Below are positions 45,883-59,000 of a stretch of DNA of 64,000 bases, piece by piece. Below the pieces are notes generated by a model. That model had not been told where the DNA came from, made no database searches, and saw only the letters and a list, made by a program, of their open reading frames with translations. This stretch comes from Congeria kusceri (taxonomy: Eukaryota > Mollusca > Bivalvia > Myida > Dreissenidae), in the NCBI GenBank assembly GCA_027627225.1, contig CM051036.1, forward strand, positions 41,611,926 through 41,675,925, written 5' to 3'. Position 1 is the first letter of the stretch; every line of letters starts with the position of its first letter. The position numbers were made by a program, and so were the translations under genes.

Positions 45883-48800
45883 TCTTACCTGGACGTATGT
45901 TTATTAGGGCTGTTTTGTTCCTTAATGACATGCATGTTTGGTAAATTATATTGTGATTCTTCTGCAGCCTCCAATAACATACTGGTACACTATACAAATC
46001 AAAACGCTGATGGCGTAGAAAGACTGTTGGCGAGAAAAGACACTTAAAGCAAATGAATTACGAGAGTATTTGTATCATAAGGAACATTTATTGAAGTAAG
46101 TCAACCGTCTGTTATATCATTTCTACAAAACAAATATCGAAACTAATCACCCTACAATCTACTTCCATAAATTGATATCAGCTGGTATTTTACGTAATTG
46201 AAGATGGAGATCCAGGCTTCTGTCTTTCGCAAATTAAAACTTATGTAGCGCGCGTCTTATTCAATGCTATTTATCTACGACATTTCCATCCTTATCTTTT
46301 TGAAATTCGTGGGGAGCAAATATTTTTTTGTGCAAACTATTTCTGTACATTCATAACTCTACTCTAGAAGTACAATGCTGTTCCACAAATCTTATCCAAA
46401 CTTCAAAAACAATAGCAATCATCAATCGAGTGGTTACGATTGCTTCGCTATATGTACTGAGTCAATACACTGTTGTTAATATTATGTAAAACACGTATGC
46501 AGTTAACCAGTAAACAGCACAAACTGACCAGACATAACATGAATTCACTAGTAGATGTGGACTAACTTGATTATTATTATTGTTTATTAGTGTTTAAGTC
46601 AGATCTATTTCTTGCCATCTATTCATGAATAGAAAGTAGCATCGATAACAGGGAGCCTCACTGCTCAGCGAGCGAAAGGCAGTAATTTATCGATTTACTG
46701 AATCGTAGCCTGCAGAGAAAAGAAGTAGTTCCATTAAGACCGATTTCAGATTACAACTACTAAATCCTATTGGCTTGCGCCAACAGTCTAAAAACAACAA
46801 AATAACAACACCCGCACTGTGGTACATGAATGTAAACGTTTATTAAACAAAATAAAGAATAGAGTGTTTATCACCAATAACAATGTGTATGACACATTTT
46901 ATTTATGTTAAGTATGAAGAAAGCAACATGCAGTTAACTACGACGTACAGGGTTTGGATAACAAAATGTCAACGCCAGTTTAAAAAATCAAAGATATCAA
47001 GTTTGTTAACTCGGAAAGCATAAGCACATATTAATAATGTGAAATTCAATAGCTCTTTCAGAATGCAAAACTTTAGTATTTCCATCACAAAAGAAACTGA
47101 ATTAGTGGTTTTAATCAAACCTAACAGAGTACAAGGTAACATTTTCTATTTTGTAAATTAACCATTTACCATGTAACGGTTCCAGCCCTATAATGGTTTT
47201 AACCCATTTTACAACAACAGGTCTATCAAGGGCCTGTATCGCTCACCTGAGTTTGACCAATAAGGAGTTCACAGGAAATGAGATAGAAGAGCCATGTACA
47301 GCATGGGCATGCGGATTTTGTGTCACTGCATTCCGGATTTTGTGTCACTGCATCCCAATCATCAGTTTGTGACATGATGTTTTAAGTTTTACATATGGTC
47401 ATATTTAAGACATTTAACCCATCTCCATGTTTGTTTTCATCAAACCAACTTGAAGGAATTTTGCAGCGGGTCACCCAATTGACCAATAGATACTTGTCAG
47501 TCAAGGATTGAGTTGACCAATTATGGGTTTAGATTTCAGTAGTAAAAATAGCACATGGTTGCATAATCCAATCGATTTACACCAAATCCTTGGACAAACA
47601 AATTTGGACAAACAGACAGGTGGAGCGATCTATGTATGTCTACAGGTTAATTAGTTCTGTAAAATTATGTGCAAATCTGACCAGCAGTTTCTAAGATTTT
47701 TTAAGCATTTAATGTCAGTTGGCATTGCAACCAGAATTAAGCATGTATCAGTTTGATTTGAAGGTCTGTAGCGAGGTCCAACCATGGAACAATTTGTGTT
47801 AACTTCTACACAGTTTTTTTACTACATTTTTTTTCAAGTTAATGCCACACAAATAATTACACATGACAGACAACTGATGGCCAACAAAACTAACCACTTC
47901 ACTCTCAGGTGTTTAACAAATCTAGAGAGTATACAAATTGTGTTTTGACAAACATTTGCATTATTAACACTTCAAAAATACAAACCTACATCGTAACAGT
48001 AATATATAAAATATACCTGTACTATAAATCTTTGTTGTTCTCAGACAGACTTATCTACAAAATGAATTTATACATAAGTTATGCAGTAAGACATTCAAGA
48101 AAATCACTAAACTCATAATAAAAATAAATTACATTGACGTGTTACTCGACAAAGAATAAAACAACAATGCAATATTAAATCTATTTGAAATTGAGCATTT
48201 AACTGTTGTATCTGCTTAACATTTATATATTAGATACAATAGTTTCATGCTCAACCCTTGAAATGAACATAAATAAAAAATCACATTTGTAAGGCCATTA
48301 TCACATTAACATGTATCACATTTTGTACAATTCTACCATTTCAACAGCACATACCGGTTCTTTACATGCAAATTCTAAATGCATGTAAAAATGATATGTA
48401 AAATTAATAAACTTGCATAAACAAGGTAGATATGGACAGCACATATAACTTCTTTCTAACACAATAAAACATGTTTTTTTTTTCTACTACATGTACATTG
48501 CAGGCAATTTCATTCCATTAAACATTAACATGCACACTTAATATTAAGTAATTAAAGAATTGGGGCTTAACTTCGCTACATTGTAAGTAAAATCTACTTT
48601 CCAAGTTGACTGTCAACATACTGTTAAAGCTTGTCTTTGCATTTTTTCCACAGCTAAACATGTACAGTAATTCACCTTCATTGAACTGGACCTTTGCTTG
48701 TACATTGCCTGCAATTTCAGTTTATCATAAATTTGCACATAAAGTGTGACACTATTTATTTTATCCTTTTACTACGGCCGAATCAATCGGATAACAATCC

Positions 48801-49012
48801 ATTGTATAAACTTAAGCTTTATCCGAACACTATTTTTAGCACACCTTTATTTAATGGTTATTTTTATAACGCTATTTATTGCAATGTGACGTCATTCCAA
48901 ATGCTTCCGTTTGTAGAAAACAACAAACCCAATTTTAAATCTGGGGAATCAAAGTATTTTTTTTTAATTTTTGACATTTTCACACTGTTTTTATGATTTA
49001 TGAGCATACAAT
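45883..49012. other. AT-rich stretch downstream of the LRR gene
   Basis: No supported exon. It includes the plus-strand copy (about 47545-47660) of the repeat also at 12480-12615. It lies beyond the end of the minus-strand LRR gene and could hold distal 3' UTR, but nothing proves it. Confidence 0.35.
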
Positions 49013-49175
49013 AATAGGATAAATAGAATATTAGGTGAGTGTTGGATAATGATGAAGTTTACCATGCTCGGCACAAAACATTTGAGCACTCGGCAAGCCT
49101 TGCGCTCATCTGTTTCTAAGCCTCACATGATAAACTTCATCTTTATCCAACATTCAACTAATATTCTCTATATAC
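49013..49175. repeat. Foldback element (family also at 19178-19296)
   Basis: aataggataaatagaatatt then aggtgagtgttggataatga pairs with tcatctttatccaacattca then actaatattctctatat. The loop differs from the first copy. Confidence 0.7.
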
Positions 49176-49614
49176 GTGAAATCAAACAAAACATAAAAAC
49201 ATCTATAATAATGTACAATTCATATAACATACAAAACATGGCCATACCCAAGGTCTGGAGACATAAATGTTTCCAAATTCAAAACCATAGGTCTCTGTAC
49301 AGTCCATTTAAATTTAAGTGAGAATTGTTATAAACATGGACGAATCTACTGTAGGATTGCAGCGATTTTATGAACAGAAAATCATTTATTCCCTCTTTTT
49401 CAATTAATGGTTTATCCCATTATCAACTAAATGTAAAGTGACTATAAGCATTACAAGTAAATCCAGAGGTCAAAGCAAAATTTTTATTTATCTTGCCAAA
49501 ACAATACAATTATTCAAAGTATGACAATAAAAATTAACAGCAGTCAAAATTTAAATATCTACATTTAGATGTTATAACAAAAATAAGGGAATTAGCATAT
49601 CACCCTGCATGTCG

Positions 49615-49620
49615 TTTATT
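49615..49620 (-). terminator. Candidate poly(A) signal of the LRR gene
   Basis: tttatt on the plus strand (aataaa on the minus) about 335 bp beyond the stop codon. It is only one of several possible signals in this AT-rich stretch. Confidence 0.25.
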
Positions 49621-49697
49621 TTCCACTTCTTTTCAATTGGGAAAGTAATTAAGAGCGAACAACTTTACTTTCAATGTCCCATTGTGAAACATTATTT

Positions 49698-49918
49698 GAG
49701 ATGTGTTGTGGGAAAATCGGGCTTAATGCATGTGCATAAAGCGTCGTCAAAGATTAGCCTATGCAGGCTAATCCGGGATAACACTTTCCGCCTAGTGTAT
49801 TTATGTTTAGAAGAGACTACCTCGAAACAGAAAAATACCATAAAAGCGTAGTGTCGTCCCGCATAAGCCCGTGTGGACGCACATGCATTAAGCCCGATTT
49901 TCCTACCTCATGCCTCAT
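49698..49918. mobile_element. Palindromic MITE copy 6, probably in the LRR gene 3' UTR
   Basis: Starts gagatgtgttgtgggaaaat and ends gcccgattttcctacctcat. It lies 37 bp beyond the minus-strand stop codon at 49955, so the transcript probably includes it. Confidence 0.85.
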
Positions 49919-49954
49919 TAAACACACAAAACTATTCCATTGTATCCCATTGTC

Positions 49955-50065
49955 TCAGGGGAAGGCAACTCCGTAGTAGTCGTGGCCCTTGGAGTTGAAA
50001 CACTTGTATGAGCACAACAAGGCTCGCACTGGCACCAGACCATTCAGATTGTTCAACCGCAAATC
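49955..50065 (-). CDS. LRR gene last exon
   Basis: Acceptor ttttag/gat; 36 codons from DLRLNNLNGLVPVRALLCS to YYGVAFP and stop TGA (49957-49955). Confidence 0.8.
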   Translation of the reverse strand, partial: DLRLNNLNGLVPVRALLCSYKCFNSKGHDYYGVAFP

Positions 50066-53000
50066 CTAAAAGAAATATCAAGTGATTACAACATGGGGGT
50101 GAAAGCAATGATCACCCATATACTATGCATAAATGCATGCCAATATTTTATTGTAACAATATGTAAACAAGACGCAAGTTAAGTATCACTTTCACATACA
50201 CCATTTACATTCTTCATTTAACGTTTGCTGCATTACATCTTATTACTAATTAGTATCACTGCCTTTGCATCCACAAATTGTACACACTCAAGCCAACATG
50301 TAAAACCACCAAACTACTTACTGACTTTGCATCCACAAATCATACACACTCGAGCCAACACATGTATTAGCAGCAAAGTACTTACTGACTTTTGCATCCA
50401 CAAATCATACACACTCGAGCCAACACATGTATTAGCAGCAAACTACTTACTGACTTTGCATCCACAAATCATACACACTCGAGCCAACACATGTATTAGC
50501 AGCGAACTACTTACTGACTTTGCATCCACAAATCATACACACTCGAGCCAACACATGTATTAGCAGCAAACTACTTACTGACTTTGCATCCACAAATCAT
50601 ACACACTCGAGCCAACACATGTATTAGCAGCGAACTACTTACTGACTGCATCCACAAATCATACACACTCGAGCCAACACATGTATTAGCAGCGAACTAC
50701 TTACTGACTTTGCATCCACAAATCATACACACTCGAGCCAACACATGTATTAGCAGCAAACTACTTACTGACTTTGCATCCACAAATCATACACACTCGA
50801 GCCAACACATGTATTAGCAGCAAACTACTTACTGACTTTGTATCCACAAATCATACACACTCGAGCCAACACATGTATTAGCAGCAAACTACTTACTGAC
50901 TTTGCATCCACAAATCATACACACTCGAGCCAACACATGTATTAGCAGCAAACTACTTACTGACTTTGCATCCACAAATCATACACACTCGAGCCAACAC
51001 TGGTTCTTCCCAGGAAACGGACTTGAAAATGTTTCAGTAAGCCTATGGCTTTCAACATAATCAAGTTAAAATAAATGGGTTTATAGTAAACTATAACCAG
51101 CAAACCACTTACTGATTTTGCATCCACAAATCGGACACACTCGAGCCAGGTGTTGAGGAAGGACTCCCCGCACACTGCACAGCGACTCGCCTGCGCCAAC
51201 ATGTCTCGGATCTGAGGGTAGTGTTTTATTGCACGCCGTAAGTACGACCACCTGTAACATGCACCATTTGCTATCAAACTACAGAAACATTGTGTTTTTT
51301 TTAAGGGTTTAAAAATATATGAATTCCTTTATATTAGTATTTTAAATAACTGCTGTTTTGTATTATTGCTGTATTATTTAAGATTTCTTAAGCCTAAATA
51401 TTAGATATTAATATTTTACAATCAAGATTAATATACCAAATAATAATAATTAATAAACCTTCAGAAATGTAAACATGCAATACTATATATAATGTCATTG
51501 TTTAATTAGCTTCATGATTTGATTCAGGTGGTTAATAGATTGGGAAATCAAGTCAATTCTTTCCATCCATGCACTATTTCATAAATATGAAAGTCCATTG
51601 TCCATTCTAAGTTTCTAAAACAATTAATACAATATTTCCTTCTACTACTATTCATAAAACTTTTCCTAACTTGCTCCAGAATATAAAATTGCTAAGATTC
51701 AATTATTCCTTTTTCTGACATTTTATTTATGCAAATGTGTATCTCTTAACCTTCATTTGCAAAACTGCATTTGTTGTAAGCGGCTGATACAATATCAACA
51801 ACTGAACAAAATATTCCCTCAAATAACCCAGCTACTGCATCTCTGAGTTGACCATGCTTTTTGTATTTCGATAACATGATCATATGGTTCGTTTTTGTTT
51901 ATACCATAAAAGACCATGTATATCTTGCAGATTTTTTCACTCATTTTTGATGTCAAAAATTTGGTGTGTGTTATACATGGTAACAAGAATTTTGGCTTGT
52001 TTTTCTGGCCAATATCAGGGCTACCCATTTGTTATGAAAGAAATGTCTCAAAAATTGTAAAAAATCAGTGTAATTTAACCATCGCTCTTCGTCACGAAGG
52101 TGATTTCTGCTCGGTGTTGGTAAGCGGCAACTCTTTAATGAAACCTATGAAAAACTTATTAAAACTTTTTTTCCAGATTTTTCACTTTAAAAAAAGGATG
52201 CGCGTTATACATGGTCGCGCGTTGTACATGGTCTTTTACCGTAAATTGAAAAGAACATTAATATATGTGTAAATCTAAATGTGATTTGTGTAATCTACAT
52301 ACATGTATGTATATGAATAAATATACCAAATGTAACTTGTGCAACTGTCATGAAAAAAAGACTCAAAACACCAAATAATGTTAAGTCTATCAACGTTTAC
52401 AAACATCTTAAAACCATTGGCAAATAAATTAAGCTAAAGATTTAAGGCTTGTCATAGTTATGAAACCATGTTATTTATAATAACACTATGATATCAAAGG
52501 CAGACAACTAATTTTTGCAGAATACAATGACATTATTAAAGGAACACAACTTGCTCAACTTAATATTCTAAATATAACATGCACACAGTTCTGTTAGGAA
52601 AGAATCCACATGCAATACATTTACATTTCTCAAGTACACTTTCCAAATACATTACACTACAACAAAAGCCATCAGCTAGGGTTAATGAATGAACAATAAT
52701 CTTAGGGACTATGTCAACGAAAAATGCCTCAAGGGGATAATTTCTTTAAAAAATCTCAAAGTAAAATGTTAATAATGGCATATAATAACGGATAAACTAA
52801 GGTATATATAATGAGAGTTTTATCATTCGGAGATAAAATTCTATTTATAATATGGGTCGTGTTTGTTTGGCACTATTCATGTTTACATTTTGGCGTCAGA
52901 ATTGTATTTTGTAAAACCATAGTTTACACAGTTATCTTTACAAAACAGAATAGCGCAGTTGGTTAAAGCGCAGTCTGCTGTCATCTCTTAGTATAGTTCC

Positions 53001-56000
53001 TAAGTCCTGAGTTTGATATCAGCTTGGTTTTTTTTTCAAACATTTTTGCTGATTTGTTTCAATCTAATATCTCACAATGTATTATATCATTTATTCTTCA
53101 TTTAATGTGCACATGTTAGTATAACACATTCTATAATATATTATTTTTATACTGCAATAGGAAACATTTTTGTTGTTTACATAGTCCATTTAATGATGTC
53201 TACAATAAAATATGTAAATTGCCACATTTTCACATCAAAAGTCATTTTCAATTTTTACATATTTTTAGTAAATGGACAGAATCTAGTAGATTTATGACTT
53301 GTATTTTTTACCTTCTACACTTTCTACATTCTATGATAAATAAATATGTTTACCATTCACTGTCTCTATAAAATTGCATAAACACAATTCTTAACCACAA
53401 TGTCGCATGCAATATTACTGAATAATATCGACAATCTACAGCACACTTAAAGCTGCAAATATGTATATTTTTTATGTTAAGTAGTGAAATATAGAAAAAT
53501 ATCAGTGAGATAAATCCTTATATATCTCACTGTGCCGGAATACTTTTTTTAAAAATGTAACAAATACTCAATAGCATAAAATAACAAGAGCTGTCTCAGG
53601 ACAGCGCGCTCAAACATTCAATCGCTTTATCCGAGTTATTGGCCTTAATCACTAGAAACAAGAGCTGTCTCAGGACAGAGCGCTCGACTATTCAACGGCT
53701 TTGTCAGAGTTATTGGCCTTTATCACTACAAATAAGGGGCATAATTCTGCAAAAATGTTGGTCACAGTTATGCGCCTATGCACATTTTATTGTATATGTA
53801 TTATAAAATGAATTTAAAATAGTAATTGTGTGTATATATGCATGTATGTATGTAAATTTACTATAAGGAAAGTGTTGCAAAAAAAATATATATATATATT
53901 ACCAAGAAGAACAAAAAAAAGTCAGTGACCTTATATAATGATCTTGAAGACATGTGTAAAGTTTTAATTGAATATCTGTAGGTGATACAGAGATATAGTG
54001 TTGTTGCACGTAAGCTTTAACCTGAAATTTTTAAGAACAAAAAGGGGCGTAATTCTGTTAAATTGCTGGTCAGAGTTATGGGCCTTGGTCAGTGAACTGT
54101 GAAATTTCAATTTAATACATTGTATCTGTAGTTGTTATAGAGATATGGAGTTGATGCACGCAAACTTCAACCTGAAGACATGTTTGAAGTTTCAATGGAA
54201 TATCTGTAGTAATTTTAGAGATATGGAGTAGTTGCAAGCAAACTTTAACCTGAATTTCTAAGTACAAAAGGGGGCATAATTCTGGTAAATTGCAGGTCAG
54301 AGTTATGGGCCTTGGTCAGTGACCTTACATAATGACCCCAAAGACATGTGTGAAGTTTTAGTTGACTATCTGTAGTAGTCACAGAGATATGTACTTGTTG
54401 CACGCAAACCTTATTATAATAACCTGAATTTTCTCTTGCACACAAACCTTAACCCGACTTGCCAAAAAGTGGCATAATTCTGCTAAAATGCTGGTCACAG
54501 TTATAAGTCTTAGCCAGTGACCGTATATAATGAACCTTAAGGCATGTGTGAATTTTCAATTGAATATCTATAGTAGATATAGAGATATGGAGTTGTTGCA
54601 TGCAAACTATAACCTGATTATCTAAGTACAAACAGGGACATAATTCTGCTAAATTGCAGGTCAGAGTTATGGGCCTTGGATAGTAACCTCTCATAATGAC
54701 CCCGGCGACATGTGTGATGTTTCAATTGAATATCTGTAGTAGTTACAGAGATATGGACTTGTTACACGCAAGCATTAGCCAGAGCATTACGCCCACGCGG
54801 ACGAACAGGTGAGTAGTATAGCTCGAACTATTCGGTGAATAGTCGAGCTAAAAAGAAAATGTGTTTGTTTTTGCGGTGAAAACGCTTAACATTTTCACTG
54901 GGAGACAACATATTTTCATTCGCGCAAGCGCTAATGAAAATATTAATTGTTTCCCTTTCTGATGATGATAAATAAAGGATATGTGTTTCTTTTCGGTGTA
55001 ATAACGTGTGATATCGTTAACGGAAATTAACGGAGGCAATTAATATTTTCACGAGCGCTTGCGCGTGTGAAAATATGTATACTGTCTCCCTTTCCAGTGA
55101 CGATATCACGCGTTATGACACCAAAAACAAACAAATTTTCTTGTTATTTAAATGCTATTTGAATATTCTTTATGTTTGATTTTTATTTAGGGGATTTTCA
55201 ACACGATATTTACAATATTACGTAAAACAAACAATATAAACAAATTTTATTTTTATTTAAATGCTATGTGAATATTCTTTACGTTTGATTTTTATTTAGG
55301 GGATTTTCAACACGATATTTACAATATTACGTTTGCACTATTTTCTCTATAATGCTTAGCAATCGGGATTAGTAATAAACATTCCAGCGCCATCTTGGAT
55401 TACGATCAAATGTCCGTGGATTAGGTATAGTTAAGCAACTTAAATCACAATTTTCTTTGACTCAATGCATTATCATGGTTTAAATACAATTGGATACACA
55501 TAGTCGTTGAATAATGGTCAGCTTTTAAATCAAGAAGTTAGCACACACTGCTAGCTTTAAATATATTTATGATAAAAGTACATATTGAAAGTGAAAGTGT
55601 GTTCAGTTTTCCGAAATTCAGTTTTCTAAAAATAGCATGTGCATAGGTGTTATGATGTAAACAATAGTTAACACAGTCACGATATTCAAACGCACATGTG
55701 TTTTTGCAAGCAATTTAAGCTGATTAAACTGTTAGATGCGCTTTAAAATGTAAAAGAACAAAAGATGTACTGTTAGGAGTGTTCTGAAATTGAATACTTA
55801 TACGTATGAAGTGTTTTCTATATTAATTATTCGGACTTAACAACACAATTGGATTAACGGTTGGTCAAGAATTTGAATAAAACAAGATGGCGGAGAATTA
55901 AACGCTGAACACTACTTACAAGAACACACATTAGATACTTAAATACTTAAGAGTGGTTACTGGATATAAAAACTTAATACACACAAAACAATATTATTAT

Positions 56001-59000
56001 GTGCTTAATGAACACAAGTTATTACTTCAGGGCACACTGGATTCTTGTTATATTTTGGAATTGGAGAACGGGCAATACAGCAATTATGTAAACAAAGGGA
56101 GACTACTGACATACTGTACATAGCAATAGTGTAATATGCTGGGATGAATAAAGTGCAAAGGATAAAATAAATACTTTGGATGCTAAAATTAAATTTGGAC
56201 CAAGATGACGAGCTCCAATGCCTTGTGGGTAAAACTTGTACCCGCAAGGCATTGTCTGTTCTAGTCTCCTTAGCTTAATACGACTGAGGAGTCCAAGAGA
56301 AAATAAGAGGAAAGACACTTCAATATATCAGAGAGGTATTCTTAACATTTGGTGTTACTAATATTCATTACTTTTCTTTTTTGGTTATTCTGTATGATAA
56401 ATGGTGACAACACCTACAATTAAATATTGTTCAAATAAAATAAAATAAAAGTAGTCCATCACTGTGAGTGATATAGGGATATATCTCACTGATATTTTTC
56501 GATATTTCACTACTTAGCATTAAATTAAATGTGTTATCACACCGAAAACAAACAAATATCCTCTATATACGAAGTCATTAGTTAACACACAAGAAAAATG
56601 GACAGGTCACAAAAAATTACGTTGATTCATATGACATATAATACATGTAACTAAACCATACGAAGAATTGAAAGAACACATTAATACACACATCGTCCGG
56701 GGCGACACTTTACGCACGTGCATTTAGCTTAGTTTTCATACGACATGCCTTAAATGATTTTATGGTAGTTGCCTTGTTTTTGCTCGGAATTGTATAGTTA
56801 TGACACCACATTTATTTCTAACCAGTAGTCTGAGAAGTTTTGGATAGTTCAATAAAATTTGATCCATAGGTCCTACAAACTTTCAGAGACAAACTTTCAC
56901 ATCATATGACAAAATTCAACAAGATTCATTGCTTCTCAAAATATGGAATAGTTTTTAATGAGATAAATCTGAAGTTCCATATTACCAGTGGAGGTGATAT
57001 GGTAACTTCATGTTGGAAGAAGCTTAAGACCATGTGAAATCATAATAAAATTGACGTTACGACAGAGCCCACTGATTTCAAGGGAGACTACTCTGTTTAT
57101 GTCCGTAAAAAAATAACATGGCATCAAGAATCGCCGGCCGGTTTGTGTTTCAAGCACAAGCCACATGCTTATGTGTCGGCCTTTTGCGATGAAACAAATG
57201 AAGCATGACCGTTTAGGAAATACTGGTACTGGGAAGATCTACCATACCAGTACAGTAGTGTCAGAAAGTAAACATGTTGATAATGTGATTGACATCATTG
57301 ATTTATCCTTAGCTTTTTTATTCATTCCACATATTAGGTCGATACTTTACCTTGTTAATGTTGCTAAGCTCGCATAGTCTCCCTTTGTTTATACGTTTTA
57401 TTGCTGCCTTTGACGGTTCTCTAATTGCGAAATAAATCCATTTTACCCTCAAATATTTAATTGCAATTGTTCATTAAAAACATGTTATTATATGTAGGCC
57501 CCTACCTAAGTATTTATATCCAGTTATCACACAAGAGTTTTTCTGAATTAATGAAGTGTTCAGTACAGCATTCTTTAGCTTCCCCGGACGCCATTTTGTA
57601 TTGATGACCGAAATGTGAACGTTTGTTTTCAATCGTTTTTCGTACACACTATGGTCACTTTTCGATTCTTGGTTGGTCGTTTTGTGTCCGATCGGCACAT
57701 TAACGAACGTCCGTCCAAGTTTGGAATCTTCTTCTGTCAGTCTTAAAGTTGATGGCGATTTCATAGAGTAAGCAGTAGAACGAATCAAGATGCTCCCGAA
57801 AAAATGTAAACTTTGACATTAATACTGTGTTTAACCAATATAGAAAACACTAACATATAAGTAATCCCTTTCTGAACATACTTTCACTGTACATTTTCAA
57901 TAGTTTGACATTTTAACGCAGATCTACGAGTTTATTTATCTTGAAATCTCCTACACCACTTGTGCTTTTAAATCCTGTGACTGTGTAAACTAAATCTGGT
58001 CATCATTACGCGTATGCACCTTATTTTTAGAATCTAGGAATTCCGTAGAACTGAACGGACTTTCACTTTTACTTTTTATAAGGGTTACACCCCACCAAAG
58101 GGTGACTACAAAAATATAACAATTACTGGAATGTCCGACATGTTGGTAAATTTGACGGACAAAATGGCGGATGAAACACATGCTTATCAGTTCAGCAATC
58201 TGATTGGCTATTCGACCTGTCAATCATGGTCCGTCATAACGTCAATTATACCAATATAAAAAAAATGTAACAATGTAATCATGTTAAACTGCACCAAACA
58301 GCACACACAAATCAAATTATAAAGCATGGAGTCCAAAAAGTGAAATATTATGTTTATAAATCTCTGCTAACACACACACAATGGTTGTTTATAATGAGGG
58401 CATAGGCGGCCATACTTTAAGCATAATGTTCATGTTTGTAACTGTGAAACCAATAATATTATCTTCAGTTTCATACACAAAATAAAACAAATGCAACAAT
58501 AATGTTGAATCATTATTTCTTGTGGTATTATTATGTTATTTTACATGTTTCGGTGTTGTTGGGTATGTTACAATTTTTTATTAGTCAAAACCGTGAGTGC
58601 AAATCTGCATGGTTTCACAGTTTGCAGGTAAGTGCACAAGTTGCAGGTTCATAATAACATACTGTACCTCTTGTCTGGCCGTCTTAAAACAGAGTGAAAC
58701 TGCACGGAGTCAAGTTATAATAAAAGGCAATGTCCACAGTTTAATATGTAAATAGTTAATTTAATTCTTTGATCTATTTTGAATGATATTAAGTTGTAAC
58801 GCCTTGTTGTAAAAACATGTATTGTTTAAACATGAGTTTTCAACCTGATTACAAAAATATATACGAAACTAACCAAATGTTTTAACAAAAACACTCAATA
58901 AGTAGCTTCCAACAGGAAGAATGTCACATTTACCTGTCCTTCAACTCTTTCATCACATATCTGGCACACACTTCCTGCAATGAAATAGAATGATTATCAT

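Larger units (their letters stand above)
53474..56524. mobile_element. Possible 3-kb element bounded by 65-bp inverted repeats
   Basis: The segment 53474-53537 (ttaagtagtgaaatatagaa, then aaatatcagtgagataaatc) recurs inverted at 56457-56523 (gatatatctcactgatattt, then ttcgatatttcactactta). A gtgttatcacaccg-type sequence next to the right copy is related to the foldback arms at 54980-55130. No transposase was seen, and it may be a chance pairing of two copies of one repeat. Confidence 0.45.
51252..58933. other. Large LRR-gene intron (7.7 kb) filled with repeats
   Basis: It contains the tRNA-bearing TIR element at 52701-53192, a multi-block repeat at 53584-54850, inverted pairs at 53474/56524, foldback sequence at 54850-55140, a direct duplication at 55135-55335 and a MITE fragment at 56694-56751. 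The stretches 51300-52700 and 56760-58930 show nothing certain; two weak protein-like open frames are listed among the findings or rejected. Confidence 0.5.

Noticed and set aside
50225..50817. Two plus-strand open frames across the 64-bp array
   Set aside because: They read the array on the strand opposite to the exon from which it derives, and repeat a single unit.
4901..53030. Host tRNA genes at about 4901-4972, 35354-35425, 37973-38060 and 52944-53030
   Set aside because: Each lies at the centre of a repeat element with inverted ends, and stems are incomplete, so they are element parts and not cellular tRNA genes.
57474..57788. 104-codon minus-strand open frame
   Set aside because: Composition is mildly protein-like, but no motif, splice site or neighbour supports it; it could be an unrelated first exon.
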